From Strongylocentrotus droebachiensis (lineage: Eukaryota; Echinodermata; Echinoidea; Camarodonta; Strongylocentrotidae): 64,000 nt of DNA. Below, piece by piece: positions 47,066 through 59,800 of this stretch; the stretch's first letter is position 1; the number at the start of each line of letters is the position of its first letter. Both the position numbers and the translations under genes were made by a program. Location: the NCBI GenBank assembly GCA_035222895.1, contig JAVYIG010000632.1, positions 434,001 to 498,000 on the forward strand, in the 5' to 3' direction. The notes under the pieces were generated by a model that was not told the origin of the DNA, searched no databases, and saw nothing but the letters and a program-made list of their open reading frames with translations.

Positions 47066-48819
47066 CAGAGGCGGCGGAGCGACTTCCAAAGTGGGGGGGG
47101 GGGGGGGGGGGGGCACTAACAAAAAAGGGCACTTTCTAGGAAAAAAGGGCACCTACAAAGGGAAATCTCAAAGCGAAAATAAACAATTTTTAGACATTGG
47201 TATATACCCCTAAAATTTGATTACATTATCAGGGATGATTTCAATATTTGTTTCTCTTTATACATCGTATAAAATATTGCTTTTTAAAGCATCATACCTT
47301 GCAGTTCGGGCGGTGTGATGGTCGAAAAAAATCATTTGCGAGCGAGGAAAAATATAAGATTTGTGAGGTCACAGTGCGAAAACTACATCTTATAAAGAGG
47401 AAAAAACCAATCCTCATCGGATTATAAATAAGCACATTTTCATAACAGCAAACTGAAAAGACCTTTGATAAGTAACATAATTATAACATCTATAAATGTG
47501 AGCGAGCGTAGCGTGCGAGCTTTGGGTGATATTGCTCTTAGTCGCTTGAAATTAGGGGCACGTTTAATGATGAGAGGAAAGGGGGACACTTATCGAAGGG
47601 ATAAGACACTTATTAGAAAATAAAAGGAGCACGTGTCAAAGTACAAAGGGTTATTATCAGAGGTGAAAATGGGGCACTCACCAGGGTTGAAAAGGCACTT
47701 ATGAGAATGGAAATTGTGCATTTGTCGACGGAAAAGAGGCAACCATCAAATTTTGATGGGGCATTTATGAAAAAGGGATAGGTTCCTCATAAAAAAGTGA
47801 AAAGGGGCACTTATCGCACCTGAAAAGGGGCAAACACCATATATGAAAGAGGCACTTATGAGAATGAAAAAGGGGCACTAATAATAAAGGGAAATGTGCA
47901 TTTGTTGAAAGAAAAGGAGCACCGATTAGATTTTGATAGGGGCATTTATTGGAGGTGAAAGGGGGCTTTTATGAAAAGCAGAAATTATGAAGGAAAAAGA
48001 GCATTTATTAGGAAGAAAAAGGGGCACGTGTCAAAATAAAAGGGGGTGTTATTAGAGATGAAAAGAGCACTTATCAGGAGGAAAAGGGGGCTCTTGTCAA
48101 AATAAAACGATTGTCTCTCAGAATTGAATAGGGTCATTTACCAGACATGAAAAGGAGCACGAGAAGGAGAATCAAAAAGGACTATTTTCATAGGTGAAAA
48201 GGGGCATTTATGAAAAGGCGAAGGGCTCTTTGTTAAATGGGGGCACTTATCATAAGGAAAGGGGGCACTTATTAGAAAGGAAAGGGGGCACATGTGAAAA
48301 TATAAGGTGCGCTTATCCGAGTTAAAAAGAGGTAGTTATTAAAAGGGAAAGGAAAACTTCTTACAAAGGAAAAGGGGCAATTGTCAAAGTAAAAGGGGTA
48401 CCTCTAAGATTTGAATAGGGCAATTATCAGAGGTGAAGGAGGCGCTTAACAAAAGTGAAAAGGGGCGCTTCTCGTATCCGAAAAGAGGCACTTACTAGAG
48501 ATTAAAAAGGGCACTTATGAGAATGGAAAATAGACACTTATTGCAAAGGAAACTGGGAACTTGTCTGGGAAAAGAGGTACGTGTCAAAATAAAAGGCGCA
48601 CATATCAGAGGTGGAAAGGAGAGGGGGCACTTTTAAAAATTAACAGGGGCACATATCAAAGTAATAGGGCCACTTTTTATGTGAAAAGGGGCGCTTCTTA
48701 CAAAGTTAAATGGGCACTTTTCCCATGGAAAAAGGGGCACTTTTGGGGTACTTGAAAAAGTGGGGGGGGGCACTGTGCCCCCCTGGCCCCCCCCCCCCCC
48801 CCCGGGTCCGCCGCCTCTG
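47066..48819. mobile_element. 1.75-kb non-autonomous hAT-like element
   Basis: The ends CAGAGGCGGCGGA and TCCGCCGCCTCTG are perfect inverses. GCTCCATG is duplicated on both sides (47058-47065 and 48820-48827), the 8-bp duplication typical of hAT elements. The interior is a degenerate purine-rich array of AAAAGGGGCACTTAT-like units. No protein is encoded. Confidence 0.9.
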
Positions 48820-48858
48820 GCTCCATGCGCAGGCGCACCAGCGTTCCAAGTGCTAAGG

Positions 48859-49510
48859 CAGTGCTTCACACAAAAGAAATTCAAAGTAATTTAAAATTCA
48901 AATGAGATAGGTCGCCACTCGGCTATATAAAAGAGCAGGGATCTGAGAAGGTATTCATCTTTTTGGAGAATGTAAGGTGGAAGGAGATTGTGTACTATGT
49001 ACAAAGAAAGTGTATTGAATGTGTGCATGTGCATATTCCAGGTGCCAAGGCAGTGCTTCACACAAAAGAAATTCAAAGTAATTTAAAATTCAAATGAGAT
49101 AGGTCGCCACTCGGCTATTTAAAAGGGCGGGGATCTGAGAAGGTATTCATCTTTTTGGAGAATGTAAATCGGAAGGAGATTGTGTACTATGTACAAAGAA
49201 AGTGTATTGAATGTGTGTGCATATTCCAGGTGCTCAGGCAGTGCTTCACACAAAAGAAATTCAAAGTAATTTAAAATTCAAATGAGATAGGTCGCCACTC
49301 GGCTATATAAAAGGGCGGGGATCTGAGAAGGTATTCATCTTTTTGGAGAATGTAAATCGGAAGGAGATTGTGTACTATGTACAAAGAAAGTGTATTGAAT
49401 GTGTGTGCATATTCCAGGTGCTCAGGCAGTGCTTCACACAAAAGAAATTCAAAGTAATTTAAAATTCAAATGAAATAGGTCGCCACTCGGCTATAAGAGA
49501 GCAGGGATCT
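48859..49510. repeat. 188-bp tandem repeat, four copies, each TATA-like
   Basis: GTGCTTCACACAAAAGAAAT starts units at about 48864, 49053, 49241 and 49429. The first and third contain CGGCTATATAAAAG, the second CTATTTAAAAG, and the last is decayed. A GGGATC/GGGCGGGG stretch follows the TATA-like string. This could be a repeated promoter of a mobile element, but no gene follows. Confidence 0.85.
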
Positions 49511-49864
49511 GAGAAGGTATTCTTTTCATTGCCTAATAATTCTGCTTGTGCATGATGATACCATTTCCAACATTCTACATGGCAGCAAGACTACCACTGC
49601 ATGTAATTGACATAGAAATGTGCAATCTCAATGTAACAGTAAAAACTTCAGACATAGACTGCTGGAACCCTGCAGTGTTGTTGTATCAGCTTATCATTTT
49701 TGATCTGTTATTTTATCCATTATGATGACTTTCCAGTGATGAGCAGCTGAGTTGAGCTTTAATGTTTTATCAGTATGCATGAAACAGTTTTGTGTTTTTA
49801 CCCTTGGATACAAATACATGTATTCAGTGGCGTAGACAGGTTCGTACACCTGGGGGGGATGACT

Positions 49865-50281
49865 CAGGGGCGGATCTAGCTTTTTGCTAAGGGGGGGGGT
49901 TGACCAAAATAATGACGATGCGGAACATCGTCCACGAGCCGCGAAGCGGCGAGCCGATTTTTTTTGGGGTGTTTATTTGAACCCCGTAAGTGATGTTTTC
50001 CTGGCATCTATTAACACAATGGAGACCATAAAAAGCAGTGCATGATAACGTCTTTTTAAATCAAGTAACAGTTAAATACACAGTTATATCCAGAGTTATC
50101 ATGTGTTTGGTTAAGTTACCAGATGAGTTGAATATCTTCTCACAATATTTGCACTTGAAAGGGTTTCTCTCCAGCGTGCGTTCTTTTTTCTTTCTTTTTT
50201 TTTTTTTTTTTTTTTTTTTTTTGTTTTGTTTTGTTTGTTTTTTGGGCCGCCCAAGGGGGGGGGGGGGGGGATCCGCGCCTG
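49865..50281. mobile_element. Inner element with CAGGGGCGGATC / GATCCGCGCCTG ends
   Basis: The inverse ends match the hAT-like family also seen at 24047 and 33543. It sits inside the 49825-50644 element. No clear 8-bp duplication is seen around it. The interior has GCCGCGAAGCGGCGAG and long T/G runs. Confidence 0.6.
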
Positions 50282-50392
50282 TTTAATCTTGTGGTTATAT
50301 TGTGGTTTCCAAACCACAAGATAACCACAAAATACTTGTAAGATTTTCTTTTTTTTACCGTCTGAATTGGCTTTCACCGTGTGAATGCGGCT

Positions 50393-50520
50393 AATAACAA
50401 TAAACACAATTACAATAATGATGAGGATTATTATTATCATCATCATAATTATTATTATTATTAATATTATAATTGTTATCATTATTATTATTACTATTAT
50501 TATCATCATTATGACTTATT
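50393..50520. repeat. (ATT)n/(ATC)n microsatellite
   Basis: About 125 bp of interrupted ATT/ATC trinucleotides lie in the right part of the hAT-like element. Simple repeat only. Confidence 0.9.
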
Positions 50521-51261
50521 AAGTAAGCAAATATCATTCCCCAAAACCTGGGGGGGATGATTGTACATGCCATCCCCCCCACCTTGTGAGGTGGGGGGAT
50601 GCATCCCCCTCATCCCCCCCCCCCCCCCGTTGTCTACGCCCCTGCATGTATTACTTTTTGAAAGGATGTTGTGATTTTACAATGGTTTTTGTCAATAAAG
50701 AAGTGAGTCTTTTAAACTCATATATGTGACTACCCATTCGTTACCATGAGTGTGACGTGTGGCGTCTTGAGGGGTATGTTTTAGGTGCTTAAAGTAGGCT
50801 GAAAATAATGTTAGGGCTGTTTAACATAAGGGTGAGTTTTCAGCACTACATGTGTTATTTTGTGCATGATGTTTGTGTGTGTTCTTTAGCACTATATTGG
50901 GTGCAAAAGTCTTAGCACAAGTAGTGCTGTTTTGGGGGCTCTGAAAGGGGTTATTTAATGCACTAAAAGTGTAGTTTTTGCGAGCTGCATGCGTCTAATA
51001 GCACCTGAAGTGTAAAAAGGCTTACACTTAAAGCACTTGGACTGGTGTTGAATTATAGCACGTGTACAAGTGCTACTTTAGCACAATTTGGGCAGTCCCT
51101 ATGCGTGCCCTTACAGGTGCTGCCTCCAAATCTTGAGGTGCTAAAATTAGCACTTGATTTTTTAGAGTGTAGCTTGTATGTGAATAGGCTCCCGTACTGA
51201 GTAACATAATAAAGTAGGTCTGAATTTAAAAGGTATTGTAGGAGGCGAAAATTCAGTAGTA

Positions 51262-53195
51262 TAGTGCCTTCTCCTTTGGGGCACTACTTGAAATATATTA
51301 TGGAAAGCATATTTTTGAAGGTCCTCTAAAAAGAAAAGACTGTCCTGAGCCATATTTTATGAACAATTGACATTTTAGTCATTTTGTGTGTCGAAGCATA
51401 TGGGAAAGTTGTCCGGCACTACGTCACAGTGACATTACCGATTCAGCCAATTTGAAGTGTGCATAATTATGCATAGTGATTACAACTTTGAAAAATTCAT
51501 AACTTTCTTATTTTTGTCCGATCTCATATCTCATTGAAACTTCATCATTGTTTTGCTCAACGTGAACCCCATCTCACAAATAGATGACGTAAAATTAATG
51601 TGGAGGATAGAGACTTGTGTTTTTGAAAGTATGAAATAAATATTAAAGAATGTGTTTCTTGGTAATGATCTCTTACCCAGTTGAACTGGTTGACCGCGGT
51701 ACTAATCTGAAATTCATTTACAGTCAACAACTGAATAATTCTTGCTCCTTGAAACTTTGATGTGTTTTTCGTAACTCAAGAACGAAAGGTGGACGAATTA
51801 GGGCCTTTATTGAATACTTAGATGTAAGCCACATTCTGAAGAAACATAAATCGGGACAAATCATTTGTTCACATATATGTACTTAAAAAATGTCAGAACT
51901 TTGAATAAATGGAACAAAAAAGTAAGGGAAAAGGGTCAGAAGACTTCAGTCGAATCAGATGAAAACCAGGAAAGTAGAGTCGTGAAGCATTTAATATGCT
52001 TCTCATTTTTTTTTAAATCTCCATGCTCTCCTCTTCTTATGCTCTGTATGCAACATTATATAGAATCAATTTCGGGTGCAGATTGACGAGAATAAGTTCT
52101 TTAGCGAAAGGAGAGATAAATATCTTTTGTTCACCTAAATAGAGAGTACTTTGCTAAAGAAATTCCCGAGTTGGGACCTTTAAATCTTTGTCAATATGTT
52201 AAATTTGTCAATGCCAACTACCTTTTTGTATGAATTCCGTTACATTGTTGATTACAATCAAGTTATTATTGTCAAATACTAAATGCTGTTGGTGGCGCTC
52301 TTACTATAGCAACTTCACTGTTATCAGTGCTTTGGAAAATCTTTTACTAATTTTGCGAGTCTACTTCTCAAAACATGCGATATGTATCGATTATTGAACA
52401 GATTACACTTTTATCTCGAAATATGTAATTTTTTGTAACTTGTTAAAATCTGTGGTATATTCACGTCACTCCTGTAATTCTTCCCTTTTCTTGTTGTATC
52501 CTTCTCTCTCCTCACACACATTTCTTCTCTCTTCACGTCTCCTTTAAAAAAAAAATATCTCTTTCCTTCCTCTGTTGCTTTTCTTTGCTCTCTCTCTCCA
52601 TCATCGTTTTGTTCTATTTACTTGTCATCAAACCCAAGTTACCCAACCTTTTTTTTCTCATTTATGTGAAATATGACTCGCAGATAAAAAGTATGTCCAA
52701 TCAAATCATACAGTTTGAATATTGTTTTATTCCTTTTACTTATCATTCTTCATATTAAATGACTGTACATATTATTCTATCTCAAGTGACAATAATAAAA
52801 CTCATTTAAAAATAATTACGTTATAACGTGTTTCTCTCCCTTTTTTTCAAACTATAAAACAAACAAAATGTTAACATCCTTAAAAATTCAAAGGTCTATA
52901 CAGCATGTCGGACATTTTGTTGAAGAGAAAATAAAGTAAAACGTATTAAAAGAGCTACATGATGTGATATATATATACAGCATACATATTAAGAAAAGCA
53001 TATATCAAGGAAAATATTTACATGTACATGTATTATGCAACTGACATACACAAAAATAGTTTTCAAAATGTCAAATTGAAATACATAATTACTCCAGGGT
53101 ACAAGTGAAATTTCATGAGTGGGTCTGAAAAAGTCTTTAAAATTATCCATACAAAAAGCCTGAAATGTAGCCCCCTCCCTAAAAATTACTAGGGG
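51262..53195. repeat. Nucleolin 3' flank, parent of the relic duplicate (copy B)
   Basis: Same-order similarity to 43540-46370. Its right part is the distal nucleolin 3' UTR. Because this copy is attached to the gene it is taken as the parent, though direction is inferred only from that. Confidence 0.75.
52726..52731 (-). terminator. Candidate nucleolin polyadenylation signal
   Basis: AATAAA on the minus strand, about 1.08 kb after the stop codon. I found no other canonical AATAAA on that strand between the stop and this site, so a ~1.1-kb 3' UTR is likely unless a variant signal is used. Confidence 0.5.
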
Positions 53196-53805
53196 CCTAG
53201 GTCTTCTGCCGGAAAACGGGCATCCCTCTGTACTCGAGGAGGTACCTGCAGTTGATTTACTCATTGTGAAATTTGAATACATATATATATATATTTCTTA
53301 GACACTAAGTAAATCAAATAAGATAATAAGTGCAAGAACCACCTCTCTTTTTTAAGTGCAGCTATAGTGGAGTTCTTTCACAATAATTTGTCGCATGACT
53401 AGAAGTCTTTTCCCCTCCAATTTATCAAATATTCTTGTCCGCAAGTGCAGACATCAGAACTAGCTTCTCTGCAACATTCCATTTCTACCTCTTTCGTTTC
53501 ACAATCCCTCTCCTTCTTGGTCCAAACATTTTCAATCAAATTGGGAGCACGAATGTCAAAATGAAATCTAGAAATCTGGAAAAAGTACTATAAACTCTGA
53601 CACTTGTAACTCATTTGGCAATACTGAGAACAAACATGTTTAGGGTCAAACAGCCGATGCAGGGGATGACACGATGATGTCAAAGGTTAATGTTCGACCT
53701 GCTGAAATGTCCAGTTTGGCATGGCACTCTAAGGTTATGAAGGTAACAGCATATCCTTCAAATCATGATATTAAAGTCTTTTATAGAGGATCATAGAAGA
53801 AATGT

Positions 53806-53870
53806 CTAGTCATCTCCGAATGTCTTCTTCTTGCCCTGGAAAGCCTTGATGCCGTCCTTCTTCTCGAAAC
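53806..53870 (-). CDS. NCL: Nucleolin last coding exon
   Basis: 65 nt of coding, acceptor CTCCAG. It encodes FEKKDGIKAFQGKKKTFGDD and TAG at 53808-53806. The GKKKTF end resembles vertebrate QGKKTKFE. Confidence 0.93.
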
Positions 53871-56800
53871 CTGGAGGAGTTGGAGGTAAAATAAGAAAAA
53901 AGTTGATAATGAAATGTTTGTAATTGAGGATGAGGCAATTAAGAAATGTAGGGTTCTTAGTGGTAAAAAGGTAGAAGAAAGCACAAAATGTTCCAATATA
54001 TCACAGAAATATCACCACCTCCAGCTACTTTGTAGCGGAGTCATAACAATTTAAATATTTCATTCTATCAATAGTTCTGCCTATGAAGTTTATCATTTAT
54101 CAACTCATGGGAGGACACAAAAGGAAAGCTGTGTCCAATGAGATTGCAATAGTTCATCCTATGGCAGGTTAACATAGCACACATATGTGGAGATAATTAA
54201 AGTGAAAGAATTGGCGTAATCAGAACCACATTTTTTTTAAAATTGAAATCTGAAGATGAAATTCTATAATACCATTCATTTCTCCTAGATACAGCCCAAT
54301 AAAGACTATAAGGACTAAGTGTACCACCTACATCAGTGTGTTGGGCCACAAAAGAAGGCTTGACAATGGTTCGAGGTGACTGGGGTTAATCTAGCATGGC
54401 AATCTGGCCGAGTAAAGCTATATGGTAAGCCATACCGGAATCCTGCATCACCATGCAATGTCTATCAAAACTAATGGAACTTCAAAATGTTGGCCCCACC
54501 ATACAGCAGACAACCCCAAAAACATAAGGCCTCCGGCTACTTTGTACCGGAGGCATACAAATTGAGAATGATCTTATCTGTTGAAAGAAATCAATGAAGT
54601 TGGAATTTGAATATATTGGGATGATAATTTTCATCCATCAAACTACCGTTCCCAAGATGGTGAAAATAAAAATCAAGACATACCTCCTCGTCCCCTTCCT
54701 CCGCCGAATCCTCCTCCACGACCACCGCCTCCTCGTCCACCGAACCCGCGACCGCCGCCTCCTCGTCCACCAAATCCGCGACCGCCGCCGCCTCGTCCAC
54801 CACCGAAGCCACGTCCTCCGCCTCGTCCACCAAATCCACCTGTAATAAACACGTACATATCTAGTTAGAAACCACTGTATTGTATTGTATAATAATTAAA
54901 ATGATGATATCAATTATAATAATATACGGTATGTTGTACTCATACTGTTCATCCAGAGAGCCCTGCTTGAATCATATCACAACCACTTCTTTGTGGTAAA
55001 TCTTGGTAACTTAGAATGCTTACAGGACTTGAATGAATGTCTTCAATTAAATTCAGTGGTAGAACATAAACTGCCCTTCTATACCAAATGGTGAATATTT
55101 ATGTTTTTCGTAACTCAAGAACGTTAGGTGGCCTGGCTGAATTAAGGCCTTTGATGAATGATCTTGGCTCTAATATTTCACAATATCAAGAAAAATACAT
55201 GGGACAAATTTTTATCATACATGAAAATTATAAAAACCTGACAAGGACATGAATAATAAAAAGTTAATATTTGTGAGCCTCGAGTGGAAAATCATTTTTT
55301 TTTTTACCTCTGCCTCCAGGGCTGCTGGTTCGTTCCCTAGCGAAGTCTAAGAACATGCCATCGTTACCCTGGTAACTATCAATAGCTGACTGGGCTCCAC
55401 TGCGGTCCTCAAAATCAGCATATGCAAACCTGAAATATAAAAACACAATACATTGTGAAATGAATACCTCTATAGCGACTGCCTAAGGGATACACAAAAA
55501 GTGGTCATTGTAGACAGGTTCCTTTAGTTCATGTTTTAATGAGAAACCATTTTCAGGGGAAACAAAAAAGTGTCTTTGAAGACAGGTGGTCACTAAAGCA
55601 GGTTCAACTGTTGTTCACCTATCCATCTCGGGAGATGCTCGAGGCACCACAGAGAAGTAACATTTATTTATACCCCAGCCTTGGCCCTGCTGCTGCAAGG
55701 CACTCTCACAGGGTAAATTCCTACCAGGTACCCATTCACTACATCTGGCAAATGTAAATGCAAATGTAGATTCCTCTTGCCAAAGAACGTTTGTGCCGGA
55801 CTGGGAATGATTCAATCAAACGACGAACCATGTGATCCACAGTCTAGTGAAACATCCACTTTACACCCCTAGAACCTTTGTTCTTTGAAGGAAAGTCAAT
55901 ATCCTTCCAACACTCCGCATCCAAAACATTAACGAAATGTCAACAACCATTTAAAAAAGAAATGCAGTGCTTAGACATAGACGTAAGAATGTTGGGCCAG
56001 CTTAGTTAGCACAAGATATCAATAATCATGTACATGTGGTTCCGACTCATTCATCTTCCCTTCGGTCTTACACGCAGGTAGTCTGTGTAGCTACAGGCAT
56101 GCCTTATTTGAAGGATGTCAACATTGTATTATAGATCCCTCAAAAAAGTTTAGAAATTCTTTACACTCCTGCTTAAACAGTAAACGGTGAGCGTTTCTTA
56201 CCCTTTAATCTCATTGGTTTCCCTGTCCCTAGGAATTCGGACCGATGAGGCACCCAGAGAGCCAGCAATGGAGTCTTCAGTAGCATCATGCGAGATCCCC
56301 TTCACAAACAGTGTCTTGCTGTTGGAGGTATCTGATTGCAAAACAAAAATGGGTATCATAGTTACATGTCCTCGCAGTACGGAAGGAGATCAGTTATACA
56401 CAAATATAGATGCAGATGGTTCTACATTTGTTGCAAACAAAATTTTAATAAATAGGAATTTTCAAAGTCTTTCTCAAGATAATATTAAAAAAGTCGAGAA
56501 AGTGAATAAAAATCCTCAAAGGGGTTATTTTAAAAATACATCTTTTTGATAATTATTGCATAATGCATGAGCCAAAAGATGTTGATTTACATGAAATCGT
56601 CAAGTCAGATATATAGAGCAAGTAACTTTTGCCTACCTCCACCTCCGAATGAACCACCACCACCTCCTCGTCCGCCACCACCGCGTCCTCCTCCACGACC
56701 GCCGGGAGATGCAAAGTTCTTCCTCTTGGATCCGCAGTAGTCTAGCATCAAAGACCAGCCATCGATCTCAACTCCTTGTTGATTCTTCAGGGCTTCCTCA

Positions 56801-59800
56801 GCAGCCTCCTCGGTAGCAAACTCGATGAATGCAAATCTAAAAAAGAAATTAGTAAAGGGTTAGGAAAAAACTCAGTCAATAACTCTGCTCTTAGTTCAAA
56901 TATCAGACCGCTAAAATAAATAAATTGAAGTCTTGTTTTTGATATAATTCATCAATTAATTTATTGGCCACTTTGCAACCTAGGCACTATGAAAATGACT
57001 GACAAAGAAAGAGGACAAAATATACAGTTCCTCATTCTACCCTCAACAATTGCTGTGGTAGACAAAGGAACATCCCTTCACTGCTATTATTTAAAAATGT
57101 GTAGAACAGGTGAATATTGTCATGTTCATAGTGAGGACATCACAACCTCAAACCTTGAGACTACTCACCCTTTTGGCCTGCCTTCCTCATTCATAGGAAT
57201 CCTTGCATCTGCAGCGCCGAAGGTCGAGATCAGTGTCTCATTGCTGGTGCTGTAACTCAGTCCCTTGGCAAACAGTGTTCGCTCATCCGATCCGTCACTT
57301 CTTCCCCCTACGAGAGCAAAGGGAAAGCAATGTCAACATATATCATACACCTATTATCTTTAAATATAAATTACAGATCCATTCAATACCCTTGCATAAA
57401 ACTCACCAATTATGGTAACTTTGCCTGCAATATTAACTACCATGGTATCAGCATTCTACAGACAATGGCGTTTACCATTAATGGCAAAGTTACTATCAAT
57501 GGAATGTTGTATGCGACGGGGTCTTGATCCATTCAGTTTCAAGGTGATATCCATGCAATATCCAATAAGGTTGCCATTTGGTCTGGTAGGACATAATGGG
57601 GCATACATGTATATCAGATGCAAGTATAAAATGTGATATTCATGCAAACAAAAATTAGACAATAAATTGTACTTTGAAATATTACTATTGAGCAAAGAGG
57701 ACAATGTTGGGCCAGCTTAGTTAGCACAAGATATCAAAAATCATGTACATGTGGTTCCGACTCATTCATCTTCCCTTCGGTCTTACACGCAGGTAGTAGG
57801 TGAAGCTACAGGCATGCCTTATTTGAAGGGTGTCGACTTTGAAAATATAAATATCTACCTACTATCAACACGAAAACATGCAGTATACTGCTTAATCATG
57901 AATGTATTTCTCTACAACAAATGTAATGTCTTTTCAGAAATTCCACATCAAGAACATGAAATCTACCTAATAGAAAATATGAATGATTTGAAACAATATC
58001 CTTCACAAAATATTTTCAATGATGCTAACGTATTTCCATAATTGGTAAGTCCAACGTAAGATCTTTTTCAAACACCCCCTCCCCTTGAACTTGAGATAAT
58101 TTGGATATTAATCTTACTTGGTGGTGCCCTCTCGTTTGATTGTCCTCCACGCTGTGGTGTCTTGTCCATCTTGCGCCCGCGTTCCAACCTGATGTTGCTA
58201 CCGTTCAGCTCAGATTCACTCAGCTCAATAGCCTTGTTGAACTCCGCTTCAGTGGCTACATCTACGTATGCGAACCTAAAAACACAAGGGGATGGTCATC
58301 GTTAGTAAAACATGCTTTGTGCAGGTGAGATGTAAAAATTACCTAATATCCTGACTGGCAGAAAACAATTTCAAAAATTATTCAAAATCAATTAACAGCA
58401 AGTTATTTGCTTGTGCACCCTTTCTGGAGCAATTAACTCTTTATCATTTAGACTATGCCAGTAGCAGCAAATCCCATTTAATTACACAAATTCGGTGAAA
58501 TTTCACTCATATTTTGAAGTTTTACAACAGTTAATACACAGCGTAATGCAAGGTTCTCAGACAAATGCCTCGATTCTTAGTCAACATCGGATCCCAATTC
58601 CCAAAGGAATCTCTCATGTCTAGAGTAGATCAGTCATCATTGAACAGTGCAACCGATTCAAGATGTCTTAAAGACGCACAGTAGAGGATTCTCATGGTGA
58701 ATTCAACACAATTCGGACGTTAACTCAATAACAAGTGTTTTATGACCAACAGGCCTAACGCTGGGCAGTTTCCTACCATCTATGCATTATCTAGAAGACT
58801 ATCTGAGAGACAAGCAGGTATTTCTTGGGGGTGCGAGACTAACGCCCATTAATGGTATTTTCACCAAGTCTTGTGTCGGTGAATAATGACCTTTCTGCAC
58901 ATTGAAACAGACAACCCTCTCCAATTAACTCTAACAAAAATGCTAAGTGTAGATACTACAAGGCTACCATCAGAACAAGTGTGCAACAACAAAGTTATGT
59001 AACACATAAAGTAAGCTTCACTATTAGCCTAGATCGGGGATGCCAGTTAGAATTGATAAGAATGCCTGAAAATCACCAAGAATGACATTTTTTGTACACA
59101 AAAAGATTAAACTGTGGTCTAAAAAAAAACACTAGGGCCTAAATTCAGGCTATTGCTTAAAAACTGGCATCCCTGAATTTTGACTTTTTAAGAAATAAAT
59201 AAATTGTACATGTACTTTCTGCTCTTGACCATGCGCGCGTTGGAGCAGGCGACATCGTTTTCTTCAAAGAACGCCGTGATCTGTTCCTCTGTGGTGGATG
59301 GGTCCACATTGGCAATGAAGATACTGATCATGTCTGAAAGAATGAAAGATACGCGACTGTTAGAAACCCACATCTACATTATTGAAATTCAATTCACAAT
59401 TATGTGAGTATGGAATCCTAGACTGGGACTTGTGCATGATCCATTCACAGGTCAACCCATGACACATCATGTGATTGCACCTACAATGTACCACAGCCAA
59501 CAAGATGCATAATTAACAGGTTGGTCAAAATAAAGCAATTCAAAACTGCAGTTAAAGTGAACATTGTCAACAAAGTTGACACTTGCTTGATGACACATCA
59601 TATTAACCTCCGATTTCCATTCTACATAGAAAGCAAAATGTCTTGTAACATTCAAAACTGAAATCTCAAAGCCCTTATAAATATAGCGGAACAATTCTGC
59701 ACATTAGAGTACGACACAAACATGATGAGAGAGAACATACACATTATTTTGTAATGTATGATAACTCGGTAAAAACGGGATTTGCCCGTAGATTAGGCCT

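Larger units (their letters stand above)
49825..50644. mobile_element. hAT-like element with 8-bp target duplication
   Basis: CAGTGGCGTAGACA and TGTCTACGCCCCTG are near-perfect inverse ends. CATGTATT is duplicated at 49817-49824 and 50645-50652. It contains another terminus-bearing insertion and an ATT microsatellite. Confidence 0.9.
46846..51169. mobile_element. 4.3-kb CACTA-like element with nested insertions
   Basis: CACTCTAAAAAATGAAGTGC on the left and the inverse of GCACTTGATTTTTTAGAGTG on the right are inverted ends, flanked by TA. Subterminal GTGCTA/TAGCAC motifs recur many times on both sides. CACTn termini with many subterminal repeats resemble EnSpm/CACTA elements; the superfamily is inferred. 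No transposase remains. The interior is occupied by hAT-like elements and a 188-bp tandem repeat. Confidence 0.65.

Noticed and set aside
54591-54858. Acidic Asp/Glu/Val frame over the GAR exon on the same strand
   Set aside because: It is an alternative-frame reading of the Gly/Arg repeats. Splice phase from the RRM3 exon selects the GAR frame.
56187-56549. 120-residue plus-strand frame over a nucleolin exon and intron
   Set aside because: It is antisense to the RRM3 exon and continues into AT-rich intron. No recognisable domain.
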